A DNA stretch of 64,000 bases from JABDQA01 sp963759125 (GTDB taxonomy: Bacteria; Desulfobacterota; Desulfobulbia; Desulfobulbales; Desulfocapsaceae): assembly GCA_963759125.1 (NCBI GenBank), contig CAVWXN010000007.1, positions 196,269 through 260,268 on the forward strand, given 5' to 3'. Positions 1 through 8,176 of the stretch are shown piece after piece. The translations under genes were made by a program, and so were the position numbers. The notes under the pieces are model-generated. The model saw only the letters and a list, made by a program, of their open reading frames with translations, ran no database searches and was not told the origin of the DNA. The stretch's first letter is position 1, and the number at the start of each line of letters is the position of its first letter.

Positions 1-1574
1 TGGGGCTGATGACTATGCTCGGCGTCTCATTCAAACTGCCGACCACCATGCTCCCCTCCTTTATCCTCACCGTCGGCGTCGGTGCCTCGATTCATGTCCT
101 GTCCCTCACTTATCAAAACATCCGCCACGGAAAGGATCGGCACGCTGCCATAGTTTCAGCCTATGGGCACTCTGGGCTGGCCCTGATGATGACCTCGCTG
201 ACCACCTCGGCCGGCCTGGCATCTTTTTCCATGGCCAAGGTTGCGCCCATCGCTGATCTCGGCATTTTTTCAGCAATCGGGGTTGGAATTTCACTGATTT
301 ACACCTTTACCTTTTTACCCGCGACGCTCTCCCTTCTGCCCCTAAAGCCAATGGTCCCGGAAAAACCAATAAGACCTGGCCTCATGGATCGTTTTTTGAG
401 AGCTGTCGCCGCTTTCAGCATTCGCCGTTATAGACTGGTTCTCGCCTTTGCTGCGGTGGTGGTACTCCTCGGTCTGGCAGGGGTCTCAAGGGTACTTTTT
501 TCCCATGACGGGCTCGAATGGCTGCCCGAGGAGTTAGGCGTTCGCCAGGCGACACAGGTGCTGGATCGGGAATTGAAGGGAACCGTGGTGCTGGAAATGG
601 TGCTCGACACCGGCAGGGAAAACGGACTCTACGATCGCGCCACCCTGCTTGACATCGAGCGTCTCATGGCTGAATTGGTGGACGACTACGCCGACCATGA
701 AGTACCCATAGGCAAAGCGCTGGCCATCACCACGCTGCTCAAGGAGATCCACCAGGCCCTGCACGGCAACGATCCCGCCTTCTACAAGATACCTGACAAC
801 GAGAAGCTGATCCCCCAGGAATTCCTGTTGTTTACCAATACCGGCTCAGACGATATCGACAATCTCACCGACAGCCAATATCGTTATGCCCGCATAACGC
901 TCAAAGTCCCCTGGCAGGACGCTCTTCTCTATATACCTTTCATCAGGGATGTGACCGAGAGGTTTTCTGACACTTTTACAAAAAGAAGGCTGGAAGGCGG
1001 CGACCCCATGCAGGTAACGGCCACCGGCATCATGTCGCTGTTCGGCAGGATTATCCACGCGGCGATGTACTCTGCAGCCCAGAGCTATGCTATTGCCCTG
1101 GTGGTCATCACCTTCATGATGATTGTTTTAATCGGCAATCTGAAGCTGGGTCTGATCAGCATGATTCCCAACCTCGCCCCCATCATTACTGTGCTTGGAC
1201 TGATGGGCTGGCTGTCCATCAACCTCGATATGTTTACCATGCTCATCGCCTCGATCGTCATTGGTCTCGCCGTCGACGATACCATCCACTTCATGTACAA
1301 TTTCAAGCGCTATTACACTCAGACCGGGGATCTGCATGAGGCGGTGGAAAACACCCTGCTAACGGCCGGCAGGGCGATGCTGACCACCAGTGTGGTGCTC
1401 TCCATTGGTTTTTTCATCTTCATGTTCGCCGCCATGAACAATCTTTTTTACTTCGGGCTGCTGGCCGGCAGCGCCGTACTTCTGGCCCTGGGGGCCGATC
1501 TTCTGCTGGCCCCGGCATTGATGACGCTCGTAATCCATAAGAAAGATAAGAGACAGGTGTCCGAGCCATCCTGA
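1..1574 (+). CDS. RND-superfamily (MMPL-type) exporter, 5' end outside window
   Basis: C-terminal part of an inner-membrane RND/MMPL exporter; the frame is open to the first base, so the start lies upstream of the window. A first membrane bundle is seen at the left edge (GVGASIHVLSL and following helices, ending near FLPATLSLLPL), then a soluble periplasmic domain, then a second bundle (IALVVITFMMIVLIGNL through LLLAPALMTLVI). The GLAVDDTIHF motif in the second bundle carries the acidic pair expected for proton relay in RND proteins. Substrate cannot be read from the sequence; relatives move lipids, hopanoids or hydrophobic compounds. The tail is short and basic. It ends just before a convergent SRPBCC gene. 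Confidence 0.85.
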   Translation, partial: GLMTMLGVSFKLPTTMLPSFILTVGVGASIHVLSLTYQNIRHGKDRHAAIVSAYGHSGLALMMTSLTTSAGLASFSMAKVAPIADLGIFSAIGVGISLIYTFTFLPATLSLLPLKPMVPEKPIRPGLMDRFLRAVAAFSIRRYRLVLAFAAVVVLLGLAGVSRVLFSHDGLEWLPEELGVRQATQVLDRELKGTVVLEMVLDTGRENGLYDRATLLDIERLMAELVDDYADHEVPIGKALAITTLLKEIHQALHGNDPAFYKIPDNEKLIPQEFLLFTNTGSDDIDNLTDSQYRYARITLKVPWQDALLYIPFIRDVTERFSDTFTKRRLEGGDPMQVTATGIMSLFGRIIHAAMYSAAQSYAIALVVITFMMIVLIGNLKLGLISMIPNLAPIITVLGLMGWLSINLDMFTMLIASIVIGLAVDDTIHFMYNFKRYYTQTGDLHEAVENTLLTAGRAMLTTSVVLSIGFFIFMFAAMNNLFYFGLLAGSAVLLALGADLLLAPALMTLVIHKKDKRQVSEPS

Positions 1575-1587
1575 GGGGAGCGGTGAA

Positions 1588-2004
1588 TTAATTTTTCAAG
1601 AATGTTGTCCTTCCTCGCTGAGCAGACCTGCGGATCCGACCGAGTGCAATGCGGCAGACAATCAGATAGGGCAGCGCCCACCAGGGCATGTCAAAGGCCA
1701 CCAGACAGGTGCGGTCATCTTCAATCTTCAGCCGGTGACCTGTTGCCGCAAACCTGCCGATACGCCAACTCCAGAACTCGTGGTCTCGGTATTCGGTAAT
1801 AGTGAAGGGGACCCAGAAACCAAGAGCAGTCTTTACTCTGCCCTTCGAATCGGGACCGATGTAACGCTGCTCGCAGCTAACCCGGACGACGGAAGGGCCC
1901 CAGCGCGGCCATTGCTGAGTATCTGTGAGCAGTCGCCAGGCGTCCTCCGCGGTGCAGTCAATGGTTAGGCCTATTACGATTCTATCGTGCTCTAAACGAA
2001 CCAT
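1588..2004 (-). CDS. SRPBCC-family (polyketide cyclase/dehydrase-like) protein
   Basis: A 138-residue single-domain protein with the START/SRPBCC signature: an N-terminal strand followed by CTAEDAWRLLTDTQQWPRWGPSV, where the tryptophans near residue 25-35 line the start of the helix-grip fold, then alternating strands and a C-terminal helix. Such proteins bind a hydrophobic ligand in a deep cavity. No catalytic motif is visible, so a specific reaction is not claimed. It converges on the exporter gene with a 13-base gap and is divergent from cydA, with about 200 bases between them. Confidence 0.7.
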   Translation of the reverse strand: MVRLEHDRIVIGLTIDCTAEDAWRLLTDTQQWPRWGPSVVRVSCEQRYIGPDSKGRVKTALGFWVPFTITEYRDHEFWSWRIGRFAATGHRLKIEDDRTCLVAFDMPWWALPYLIVCRIALGRIRRSAQRGRTTFLKN

Positions 2005-2209
2005 TAATCTCTAACAAATTATTCACGATTCATTATGTTAAGGGGTACTCAAAGTGAGTGATCGAAAAATTATCCCCTGACAAAACAGTAAATTTCGATT
2101 TTATTTATACCATGGGTATACCGGTGGGACTTGTCCAGCAGGGTGAAGCTGAGGACTCATCGGTACGAGGCACCAAAGTCGTGAAAGCCAGAATTCGAGG
2201 AGTCTACTG

Positions 2210-3748
2210 ATGGATACGGTCATTTTATTGTCCGGCTGCAGTTTGCCTTTACCATAATGTTCCACTACATTTTTCCGCCCCTTACCATCGGCCTCGGAGT
2301 CATCCTCGCCTATCTGGAAACGCGCTACTATCTGACCAGAAAACCGATCTTCGCGCCGCCTGCCAGTTCTGGATGAAAATCTTCGTGCTCAACTTCGGTA
2401 TCGGCGTGGCCAGCGGAATCGTCATGGAATTCCAGTTCGGTACCAACTGGGCGACTTACTCCCGCTTCGTCGGCGACGTCTTCGGCAGCGCCCTGGCCGC
2501 CGAGGGTATTTTTGCCTTCTTCCTGGAATCAGGGTTTCTCGCGGTGGTCGCCTTCGGCCGCCAGCGGGTGAGCCGGGGCTTTTACCTTTTCAGTGTCTAC
2601 ATGGTGGCCCTTGGATCGGTATTCTCGTCGGTCTGGATCGTCGTGGCCAACAGCTGGCAGCAGACCCCGGCTGGGCATCATGTCGTCGACATCATGCGCC
2701 AGACTGCGCCCTGATGGCGGTTCCAGCCATGGTTCCCTGGGTTATCGACGGGGTCGTGCAGCGCCGGGCTGAAATCGTCAATTTTCTCGACCTGGTGTTC
2801 AACCCCTCGACCGTGCAGCGCTTGAGCCATGTGCTGCTGGGCTGTTTCGCGGTCGGCGCCTTCTTCGTGCTCAGCGTATCGGCCTATTTCGTGCTCAAAG
2901 CGAGCACCGGGAATTTGCCCGCCATTCGATCAACGGCGCTCTGGTTCTGGGTCTGATATCTTCGCTCGGCCTGGCCCTGAACGGTCATACCCAGGCCCAG
3001 AATGTCTATCGCTATCAGCCTGCAAAACTGGCCAGCTTCGAAGCCCATTTCGACACCGGCCGGGCTGATCTCAATCTGATCGGCTGGCCCAATGCCGAAG
3101 GAGGAGCGCATCGATTTCGATATCAGTATCCCCGGTGGTTTGAGCTTCATGGTGTTTGATGACTTGACCTTCCAGAAGCCGGTCGTCGGCCTCGACCGCT
3201 TCAAGCCGGAAGACCGCCCGCCCCTGCTGCTTTCCTATCTGAGCTGGCGTGTCATGGTCGGCATCGGCGGGTTGATGATCATCGCCTGTGTCCTGGGCCT
3301 CTATTACAACTGGCGCCGAACCCTGGCGACAAACGCTGGCTGCTGTGGTGCTTCGTCTTTGGCATCGGTCTGGTGATGGCCTCCAATCAGGCCGGCTGGG
3401 TTGGCGCCGAAGTCGGCCGCCAGCCCTGGATCGTGCATCCGCCGGTGGAGTGGAACGAGGACGGCAGCGATCTGGTGGTCGGTGCGGACGGTTTATATGA
3501 GTATGAGGAACGTGAAGGGTTGCGCACCGTGCAATGCGGTGAGTCCCGCGGTCAATGCCCAGGAAGCCGCCACCTCTCTGATTCTGTTCACGATTCTCTA
3601 CCTCAGCCTGGCCGCGGTCTGGATCATGGTGCTCGACCGCAAGATCCGCCAGGGTCCGGAGAAGATCGAGGTAGCAGAAGAGGAGACGGAGCATGGCTTT
3701 CAGGATGCCTCGTCCGAGCGGCAGCACGCCCGGCTCAGCCAGTCTTAG
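2210..3748 (+). CDS. cydA: cytochrome bd ubiquinol oxidase subunit I (frameshifted)
   Basis: Subunit I of the bd quinol oxidase, an inner-membrane enzyme that reduces oxygen with quinol electrons. Reading across frames gives a nearly complete CydA: start MDTVI, then FTIMFHYIFPPLTIGLGV, FGIGVASGIVMEFQFGTNW, VFNPSTVQRLSHVLLG, YQPAKLASFEAHF (quinol-loop side), SWRVMVGIGGLMI and GWVGAEVGRQPWIV, ending LDRKIRQGP. The frame changes near 2236, 2353, 2700, 2905, 3095, 3320 and 3535; at least the first two are restored by adding a single base. The C-terminal insert between GRQPWIV and the last helix is longer than usual. It lies 20 bases before intact cydB, whose good state argues that the cydA indels are sequence errors. 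A real pseudogene is the alternative. Confidence 0.85.
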
Positions 3749-3768
3749 CATGGGAAAGGGGGAGAGAA

Positions 3769-4797
3769 ATGAGTTACGAATTATTGTGCATCATCTGGTT
3801 TATCCTGCTCAATGTCCTGCTGATCGGCTATGCGATTCTGGACGGCTTTGATCTGGGGGTCGGATTCCTGCATCCCTTTGTGGCCAAAGACGATACCGAG
3901 AGGCGCCTGGTGATGAACAGCATCGGCCCGCTCTGGGATGGCAACGAAGTCTGGCTGGTCACTTTCGGCGGCGCACTTTTCGCCATGTTTCCCGAAGCCT
4001 ATGCCTCGATTTTCAGTACCTTCTACCTGCCCTTCGTACTGCTGCTCTTCGCCCTGATTTTCCGGGCCGTCTCGCTTGAGTTCAGATCGAAGCGGACGAG
4101 TCCGGCCTGGCGCTCGTTCTGGGATATCCTCTTTTTCGTCGGATCGACCCTGGCAGCCCTGCTGTTCGGCGTTGCCGTGGGGGCCCTGATGCAGGGCGTG
4201 GCAATTTCGGAACGGGGTGATTTCCTTGGCTCGATGCTCGATCTGGTCAGCGGCTTCAGTCTCGCAGTGGGGCTCTTTACCGTCGCCCTGCTGGCCATGC
4301 ACGGCTCGATCTATCTTTACATGAAGACCGAGGGTGCGCTGCAGCAGCGGCTTTACGGCTGGATGAAAGGTACCTGGTACGTTTACGTCTTTTTTTTCAT
4401 GGTCGTCACCATCTGGTCGACCATGTTTGTCCCTGCCTCACTGCAGCACTTCCGCGACACCCCAGTGCTCTGGGTCGTGCCGCTGATCAACGTGCTGGCC
4501 ATTGCCAACATCATGCGGGCGATCCGGCAGGAGCGGCCCTTTTATGCATTCATCAGCAGTTGCCTGGTGATTGCCGCCCTGGTCATCCTGTTCAGCGCCA
4601 ACCTGTTCCCGAACCTGGTGCCGGCCGTCAACAATGCCGCCTACAACATCACCATTATCAACGGCGCCTCGAGCCGCCTGACACTGACGATCGGTTTGAT
4701 CATCGTGGCCATCGGCATGCCGCTGGTGCTGTCCTATACCTCGCTGATCTACTGGACCTTCAGGGGAAAAGTGACTCTTGGGCCTGACAGCTACTGA
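3769..4797 (+). CDS. cydB: cytochrome bd ubiquinol oxidase subunit II
   Basis: Subunit II of the bd oxidase, 342 residues and about eight or nine membrane helices, the short CydB form common outside enterobacteria. The N terminus has ILDGFDLGVGFLHP and the conserved GPLWDGNEVWLVTFGGALFAMFP stretch that marks the family. The start at 3769 is preceded by GGGGGAGAG at ribosome-binding distance; the frame is open further upstream, but that stretch overlaps the end of cydA in another frame. Together with cydA it forms the two-subunit core; no cydX-like small ORF was recognised. A stem-loop follows directly. Confidence 0.95.
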   Translation: MSYELLCIIWFILLNVLLIGYAILDGFDLGVGFLHPFVAKDDTERRLVMNSIGPLWDGNEVWLVTFGGALFAMFPEAYASIFSTFYLPFVLLLFALIFRAVSLEFRSKRTSPAWRSFWDILFFVGSTLAALLFGVAVGALMQGVAISERGDFLGSMLDLVSGFSLAVGLFTVALLAMHGSIYLYMKTEGALQQRLYGWMKGTWYVYVFFFMVVTIWSTMFVPASLQHFRDTPVLWVVPLINVLAIANIMRAIRQERPFYAFISSCLVIAALVILFSANLFPNLVPAVNNAAYNITIINGASSRLTLTIGLIIVAIGMPLVLSYTSLIYWTFRGKVTLGPDSY

Positions 4798-4820
4798 GAG
4801 GCGGGCTCGAACCATCTATA

Positions 4821-4857
4821 GCCCGGCGACGCCTCAGATTCGCCGGGCAGTTTTCTT
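4821..4857 (+). terminator. rho-independent terminator after cydAB
   Basis: Nine-base inverted repeat GCCCGGCGA / TCGCCGGGC around a 10-base loop, followed by AGTTTTCTTCC. It ends the cydAB transcript. Confidence 0.75.
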
Positions 4858-5006
4858 CCTGGTATCGTTTGTAGAAAACCCGCAGCCTTTTGCCTTACCC
4901 TCTCTCGCGCACAAAGATCGATTCCATGCGCTGAAATCGTGTTTATTGTCTGGTTGAGTGGCAGAGAATCTGCCTTACATCCATCATTTTAGTATGAGGT
5001 CAGCTT

Positions 5007-5492
5007 ATGAAAAAAAATCTCACCGGGCTTTGCCTGGCATTAATTCTCTGCCTGTTTCTGATGCCGGCATCATCTTTTGCGCTCAGCGTCGGCGACCAAG
5101 CCCCCGCCTTTACTACCCCTTCTTCCCAGGGCGAAATCTCCCTGGCCGACTATGCCGGTAAAAAACATGTCGTGCTGGCTCTCTATTTTGCCGTTTTCAG
5201 CTCTGTCTGAGCAAGCGAACTGGGAAACTTCCAGCGTGACCTGGAAGAATACAGAAAGCTCGATGCGGAAATTATCGGGGTCAGCGATGACGATATGGAG
5301 ACCTTAGAGGAATTCATCAAGGAAAACGGCATAGAATTTCCGCTGGTCTCAGACTCTGAGAAAGAATTCAGGAAAAATTATGGCAGAGGCCGTCTGACCT
5401 ATCTGATCGACAAGCAGGGTATCATCAAGTTCATCCAGAAAGGCGTACCCAGCAATGCAGATTTTCTCGAACAGTTGAAAATGCTTCCGTAG
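5007..5492 (+). CDS. peroxiredoxin (AhpC/TSA) selenoprotein, exported, Sec at codon 68
   Basis: A 161-residue thioredoxin-fold peroxiredoxin read through an in-frame TGA at 5208-5210. Residues 1-26 form a signal peptide (MKKNLTGLCLALILCLFL, cleavage near SSFA), so it acts outside the cytoplasm. VGDQAPAFTTPSSQGEISL is the usual AhpC/TSA opening, and the frame continues after the TGA with ASELGNFQRDLEEY, IIGVSDDDMETLEEF and FPLVSDSEKEF, all typical of the fold. The TGA falls at the position of the peroxidatic cysteine of the BCP/Prx motif (TPGC-TTE). A perfect hairpin follows at 5228-5247. Known families include selenocysteine peroxiredoxins in Desulfobacterota and Geobacter. The alternative is a nonsense mutation or base error, less likely because the frame and length are intact. 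It reduces peroxides using an unidentified thiol partner. Confidence 0.8.
5228..5247 (+). promoter_or_regulatory. putative bacterial SECIS hairpin for the peroxiredoxin
   Basis: A perfect 7-bp stem CTTCCAG / CTGGAAG closes a six-base loop CGTGAC, starting 17 bases after the TGA (24 bases from TGA to loop). Published bacterial SECIS models place the apical loop roughly 16-37 bases from the UGA, with a small loop carrying a G in its first two positions; both conditions are met. Inference: this directs SelB-dependent insertion of selenocysteine. Confidence 0.65.
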
Positions 5493-5496
5493 TATG

Positions 5497-5547
5497 ACAG
5501 GGAACAGACCATGGTTTAAAAACCGTGGTCTGTTCCCTGTTTTTTTA
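5497..5547 (+). terminator. strong rho-independent terminator after the peroxiredoxin
   Basis: A 15-base inverted repeat (ACAGGGAACAGACCA / TGGTCTGTTCCCTGT) with a 14-base loop, followed by TTTTTTT. It begins 4 bases after the stop codon and its T-run touches the end of the convergent SDR gene. Confidence 0.9.
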
Positions 5548-6273
5548 ACGGCCGGTCTGCAGCGAGGAACGGCCGCCGTCAACGGAAAGTATCTGGCCGG
5601 TAATCCAGGTAGATTCAGGCGATAGCAGAAACACCGCCAGGCGAGCTGCATCCTCAGGTGTGCCGAGCCGTTTCAACGGGTGCTGGGCGGCCAGTGCTCC
5701 GGCAGCGTCCGGATTGGTTAGCAGCTGCTCTGAAAGCGGTGTTTTGGTCAATGAGGGTGCCAGTGCATTGACCCGTATCCTGGGGGCGAGTTCGGCCGCC
5801 AGCGCCAAGGTAAGGCCAGAAACGGCGCCCTTGGCCATGCTCACCGAGGCGTGCAGCGGAAACCCGTGAAGTGCGGCCACGCTGGAAAAGAAGACTATCG
5901 ACGCTGCCTCGCCGCCTTTTTTCAGCGCTGTCAATGCGGCTTTGACCGCCAGAGCCGCGCCCATGGCATTGAGTTCAAAGTCCCTGCTGTAATCCTCGGC
6001 CCCAAGCCGCCGTAGACTGCCAAGATTTATTGAGCCAACTGCATAGACGAGGCCATCTAACTCGGGGCCAACCTCCTCCATAACCTGGTCGAAGACGCCT
6101 GCACTGGTGACATCGGCAGCAATGAAATGAACGCCTTCCAGAGATATAAGATCTTGCTGCTTATCAGCCTTACGACCCACCAGATATACTTCATTTCCCT
6201 GGCTCTGCAGCGATCTGCCGATTGCCGAGCCAATCCCTCCGGTACCGCCATAGATCAATATTTTTCGTGACAT
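5545..6273 (-). CDS. short-chain dehydrogenase/reductase (SDR)
   Basis: A 242-residue classical SDR. The cofactor loop is GGTGGIGSAIG near residue 9, the NAG-like position reads YAVGS, and the catalytic set is FFSSVAALHG (Ser) with a downstream SMAKG lysine. The usual tyrosine of YxxxK appears replaced: the stretch reads ASVSMAKG, so Ser stands where Tyr is expected. C-terminal ESTWITGQILSVDGG is the family ending. The start at 6273 is preceded by GGAGG on the minus strand; the frame is open further upstream, but without such support. It lies downstream of the polyketide synthase and methyltransferase on the same strand and may be a tailoring reductase, though the missing tyrosine leaves its activity uncertain. 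Confidence 0.85.
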   Translation of the reverse strand: MSRKILIYGGTGGIGSAIGRSLQSQGNEVYLVGRKADKQQDLISLEGVHFIAADVTSAGVFDQVMEEVGPELDGLVYAVGSINLGSLRRLGAEDYSRDFELNAMGAALAVKAALTALKKGGEAASIVFFSSVAALHGFPLHASVSMAKGAVSGLTLALAAELAPRIRVNALAPSLTKTPLSEQLLTNPDAAGALAAQHPLKRLGTPEDAARLAVFLLSPESTWITGQILSVDGGRSSLQTGR

Positions 6274-6442
6274 AGTTAATGCTCCCTCCGGCTGCAGTGT
6301 TGAACTCACACAGAAGTGGCGCTCATCCCAGTCAATAGTTCGTACACTATAATCAGTGATCGCCCTGATGTGTTGTCTAAGCAAACAATCCCGGCGAAAA
6401 TCTTCACCTGCGGTTGCACAGGAAGATAACTTACGCCGGCAA

Positions 6443-6965
6443 TTAATTTCTTTGAGACAGATGGGTCTTCAGTGCCCTCTCCTCTTCAGGTATCCTGACC
6501 AGCAGCAGCAACGCTGCATTGGCTATGGAAAAGATCAGGGCCGTATACCAGGCTCCAAGAAACGCTGGAAAGGCAAATATCTCGATGGCGACTGCGAGGT
6601 AGTTGGGATGTTTGAAATAACGGTAGGGCCCCGACGTCATTCTGCTCATCTCTGCAAAGATGACGATGCGCGTGTTCCAGCAGCGTCCCAGGGTTCCTAT
6701 CGCCCAGTAGCGAAGAATCTGTGCCGCGGCAATCAGGCCGAGAAAAAGCGGCCACCAATTTGACCAGGCGAGGTTGCAGAAACAGATATTCAATGATCAT
6801 GGCGATCATCCAGAGCGAGTGCAGGGCGATGAACAGCCAGTAGTGGTCAGCGCCGTATTCCCTGCCGCCATGACGCATGGCCCAGCGATAATTTCTTTTG
6901 GCCAGCGCCAGCTCAGTCAACCGCTGGCCGATGAGAATGGTCAGAAGGAGAGTGAGAATTATCAT
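6443..6965 (-). CDS. isoprenylcysteine carboxyl methyltransferase-family membrane methyltransferase (frameshifted)
   Basis: A small multi-helix membrane protein of about 174 residues. The N-terminal half (ILTLLLTILIGQRLTELALAKRN, RHGGREYGADHYW) and the C-terminal half (WWPLFLGLIAAAQILRYWAIGTLGRCWNTRI, GPYRYFKHPNYLAVAIEI) are in different frames, joined by one indel near 6740. GPYRYFKHPNY is the conserved SAM-binding region of ICMT and phospholipid methyltransferase families. Its start overlaps the stop of the type III polyketide synthase in an ATGA arrangement, so the two are translationally coupled. In Bacillus the BpsA-BpsB pair makes alkylpyrones and methylates them; a similar role is inferred here. 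Confidence 0.8.
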
Positions 6966-8011
6966 TGGTTATGCAGGAGAAGTTGATCGGAGCTGAATCC
7001 GGGACCGAGCGCCGACATCAGTCCGTACCCATGTTCCAGCTCCCCATTAGCCAGCATATGTTCGAGTACGAAGAGTATAGAAGCGGAAGACATATTGCCG
7101 TAGCGTCTGAGAATCTCATGTGAGGCAGCAAGCGTACGTCTGTCCCGGCGAATGACTTCGGCAAAGGAGTCAAGCACTTTGGCGCCGCCGGGGTGGGTGA
7201 TGTAGGAGACTATGTCGTCCTGCGTAATTCCCCAGGCAGAACACGCTTCTTCCAGCACCATCGGCAGATGGGTTCTGACGAAATTGGGGATATCCCGGGA
7301 AAAGCGGACCTTCATGCCGCTGTCGATGACATCCCAACCCATGATATCGTATGTCTCTGGAAACAGCCGGTGATAGGAACCAAGGATTTCAGGCCCGCTT
7401 TCGGCCCGGCCGACCACCACGGCCGCCGCACCGTCGCCAAAGATCGATGTACCGATCAGATTGGATTTAGACAGATCATTGCGCTGAAAGGTCGCGCTGC
7501 AGATTTCCACCGCCACGAAAAGCACCGGTGCCCCATCTCGACCACTGCTCAGTTCAGCCGCCCTGGCCAGACCGGCGACGCCACCGGCGCAGCCAAGACC
7601 AAACAGCGGCAGTCGAACCGAGTGCAGAGGCAGCCCCAGATCCTGCACTAGATGGGCCTCAAGACTTGGCGTCATCACACCGGTGGTGCTAGCCACCACG
7701 ATGCCGGCGAAGTCTTCTGGCGCAGCGTCAGCAATATCGATCGCCTCCTGCGCAGCCTTGGCGGAGAGCTTCAATGCCGTCTCTATGAACAGATCGTTGG
7801 CTTCGCCAAAACCCCGATCCTTTCGATACCACTCGGGATCCCGGGCAAAATAGCGCTTTTCGATATGCAGGTGATCGAATACCTTCAAGAGCCGCTCCAG
7901 GTTCTCCACCCGCTCGCCGAACAGATTCTCGACCACTCTGCGCACATAGGCCTGGTCGCAGACATGCTCGGGTAGCGCCGTACCGACACCCTGAATTCTT
8001 ATTCCGGTCAT
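6962..8011 (-). CDS. type III polyketide synthase (chalcone/stilbene synthase family)
   Basis: A 349-residue thiolase-fold enzyme that extends an acyl-CoA starter with malonyl-CoA on a single active site. The Cys-His-Asn triad is visible: Cys141 in FGLGCAGGVAG, His273 in THPGGAKVLD and Asn306 in YGNMSSAS. C-terminal SALGPGFSSDQLLL is the conserved GPG loop. The start at 8011 is preferred over the one 24 bases upstream because GGAG stands 8 bases before it on the minus strand. Bacterial relatives make alkylresorcinols or alkylpyrones, often as membrane lipids or quinone-like compounds. The coupled ICMT-type methyltransferase supports an O-methylated alkylpyrone product; this is inference. Confidence 0.9.
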   Translation of the reverse strand: MTGIRIQGVGTALPEHVCDQAYVRRVVENLFGERVENLERLLKVFDHLHIEKRYFARDPEWYRKDRGFGEANDLFIETALKLSAKAAQEAIDIADAAPEDFAGIVVASTTGVMTPSLEAHLVQDLGLPLHSVRLPLFGLGCAGGVAGLARAAELSSGRDGAPVLFVAVEICSATFQRNDLSKSNLIGTSIFGDGAAAVVVGRAESGPEILGSYHRLFPETYDIMGWDVIDSGMKVRFSRDIPNFVRTHLPMVLEEACSAWGITQDDIVSYITHPGGAKVLDSFAEVIRRDRRTLAASHEILRRYGNMSSASILFVLEHMLANGELEHGYGLMSALGPGFSSDQLLLHNQ

Positions 8012-8176
8012 GGATCCAACTCCGAAGAAACACACATAAGTTCAAAGGTAAACACCGATGCATCATTAATAAAGAAATCAATCATCCTGAGCCCACACTG
8101 GTTACTTTGATCTGGACTGGCGGCTGGAATAATGGGTTCTCCCCCTTGCGGTGGTGTTCGAACGATCTATCGTTGT

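Noticed and set aside
2106..2120. Palindrome TATACC-ATG-GGTATA about 90 bases before cydA
   Set aside because: Short, does not match Rex, FNR or other known operators, and could be chance.
2210..3748. Internal stops of cydA as selenocysteine or programmed frameshifting
   Set aside because: The frame moves at each break and no SECIS or slippery element is seen; single-base indels explain it.
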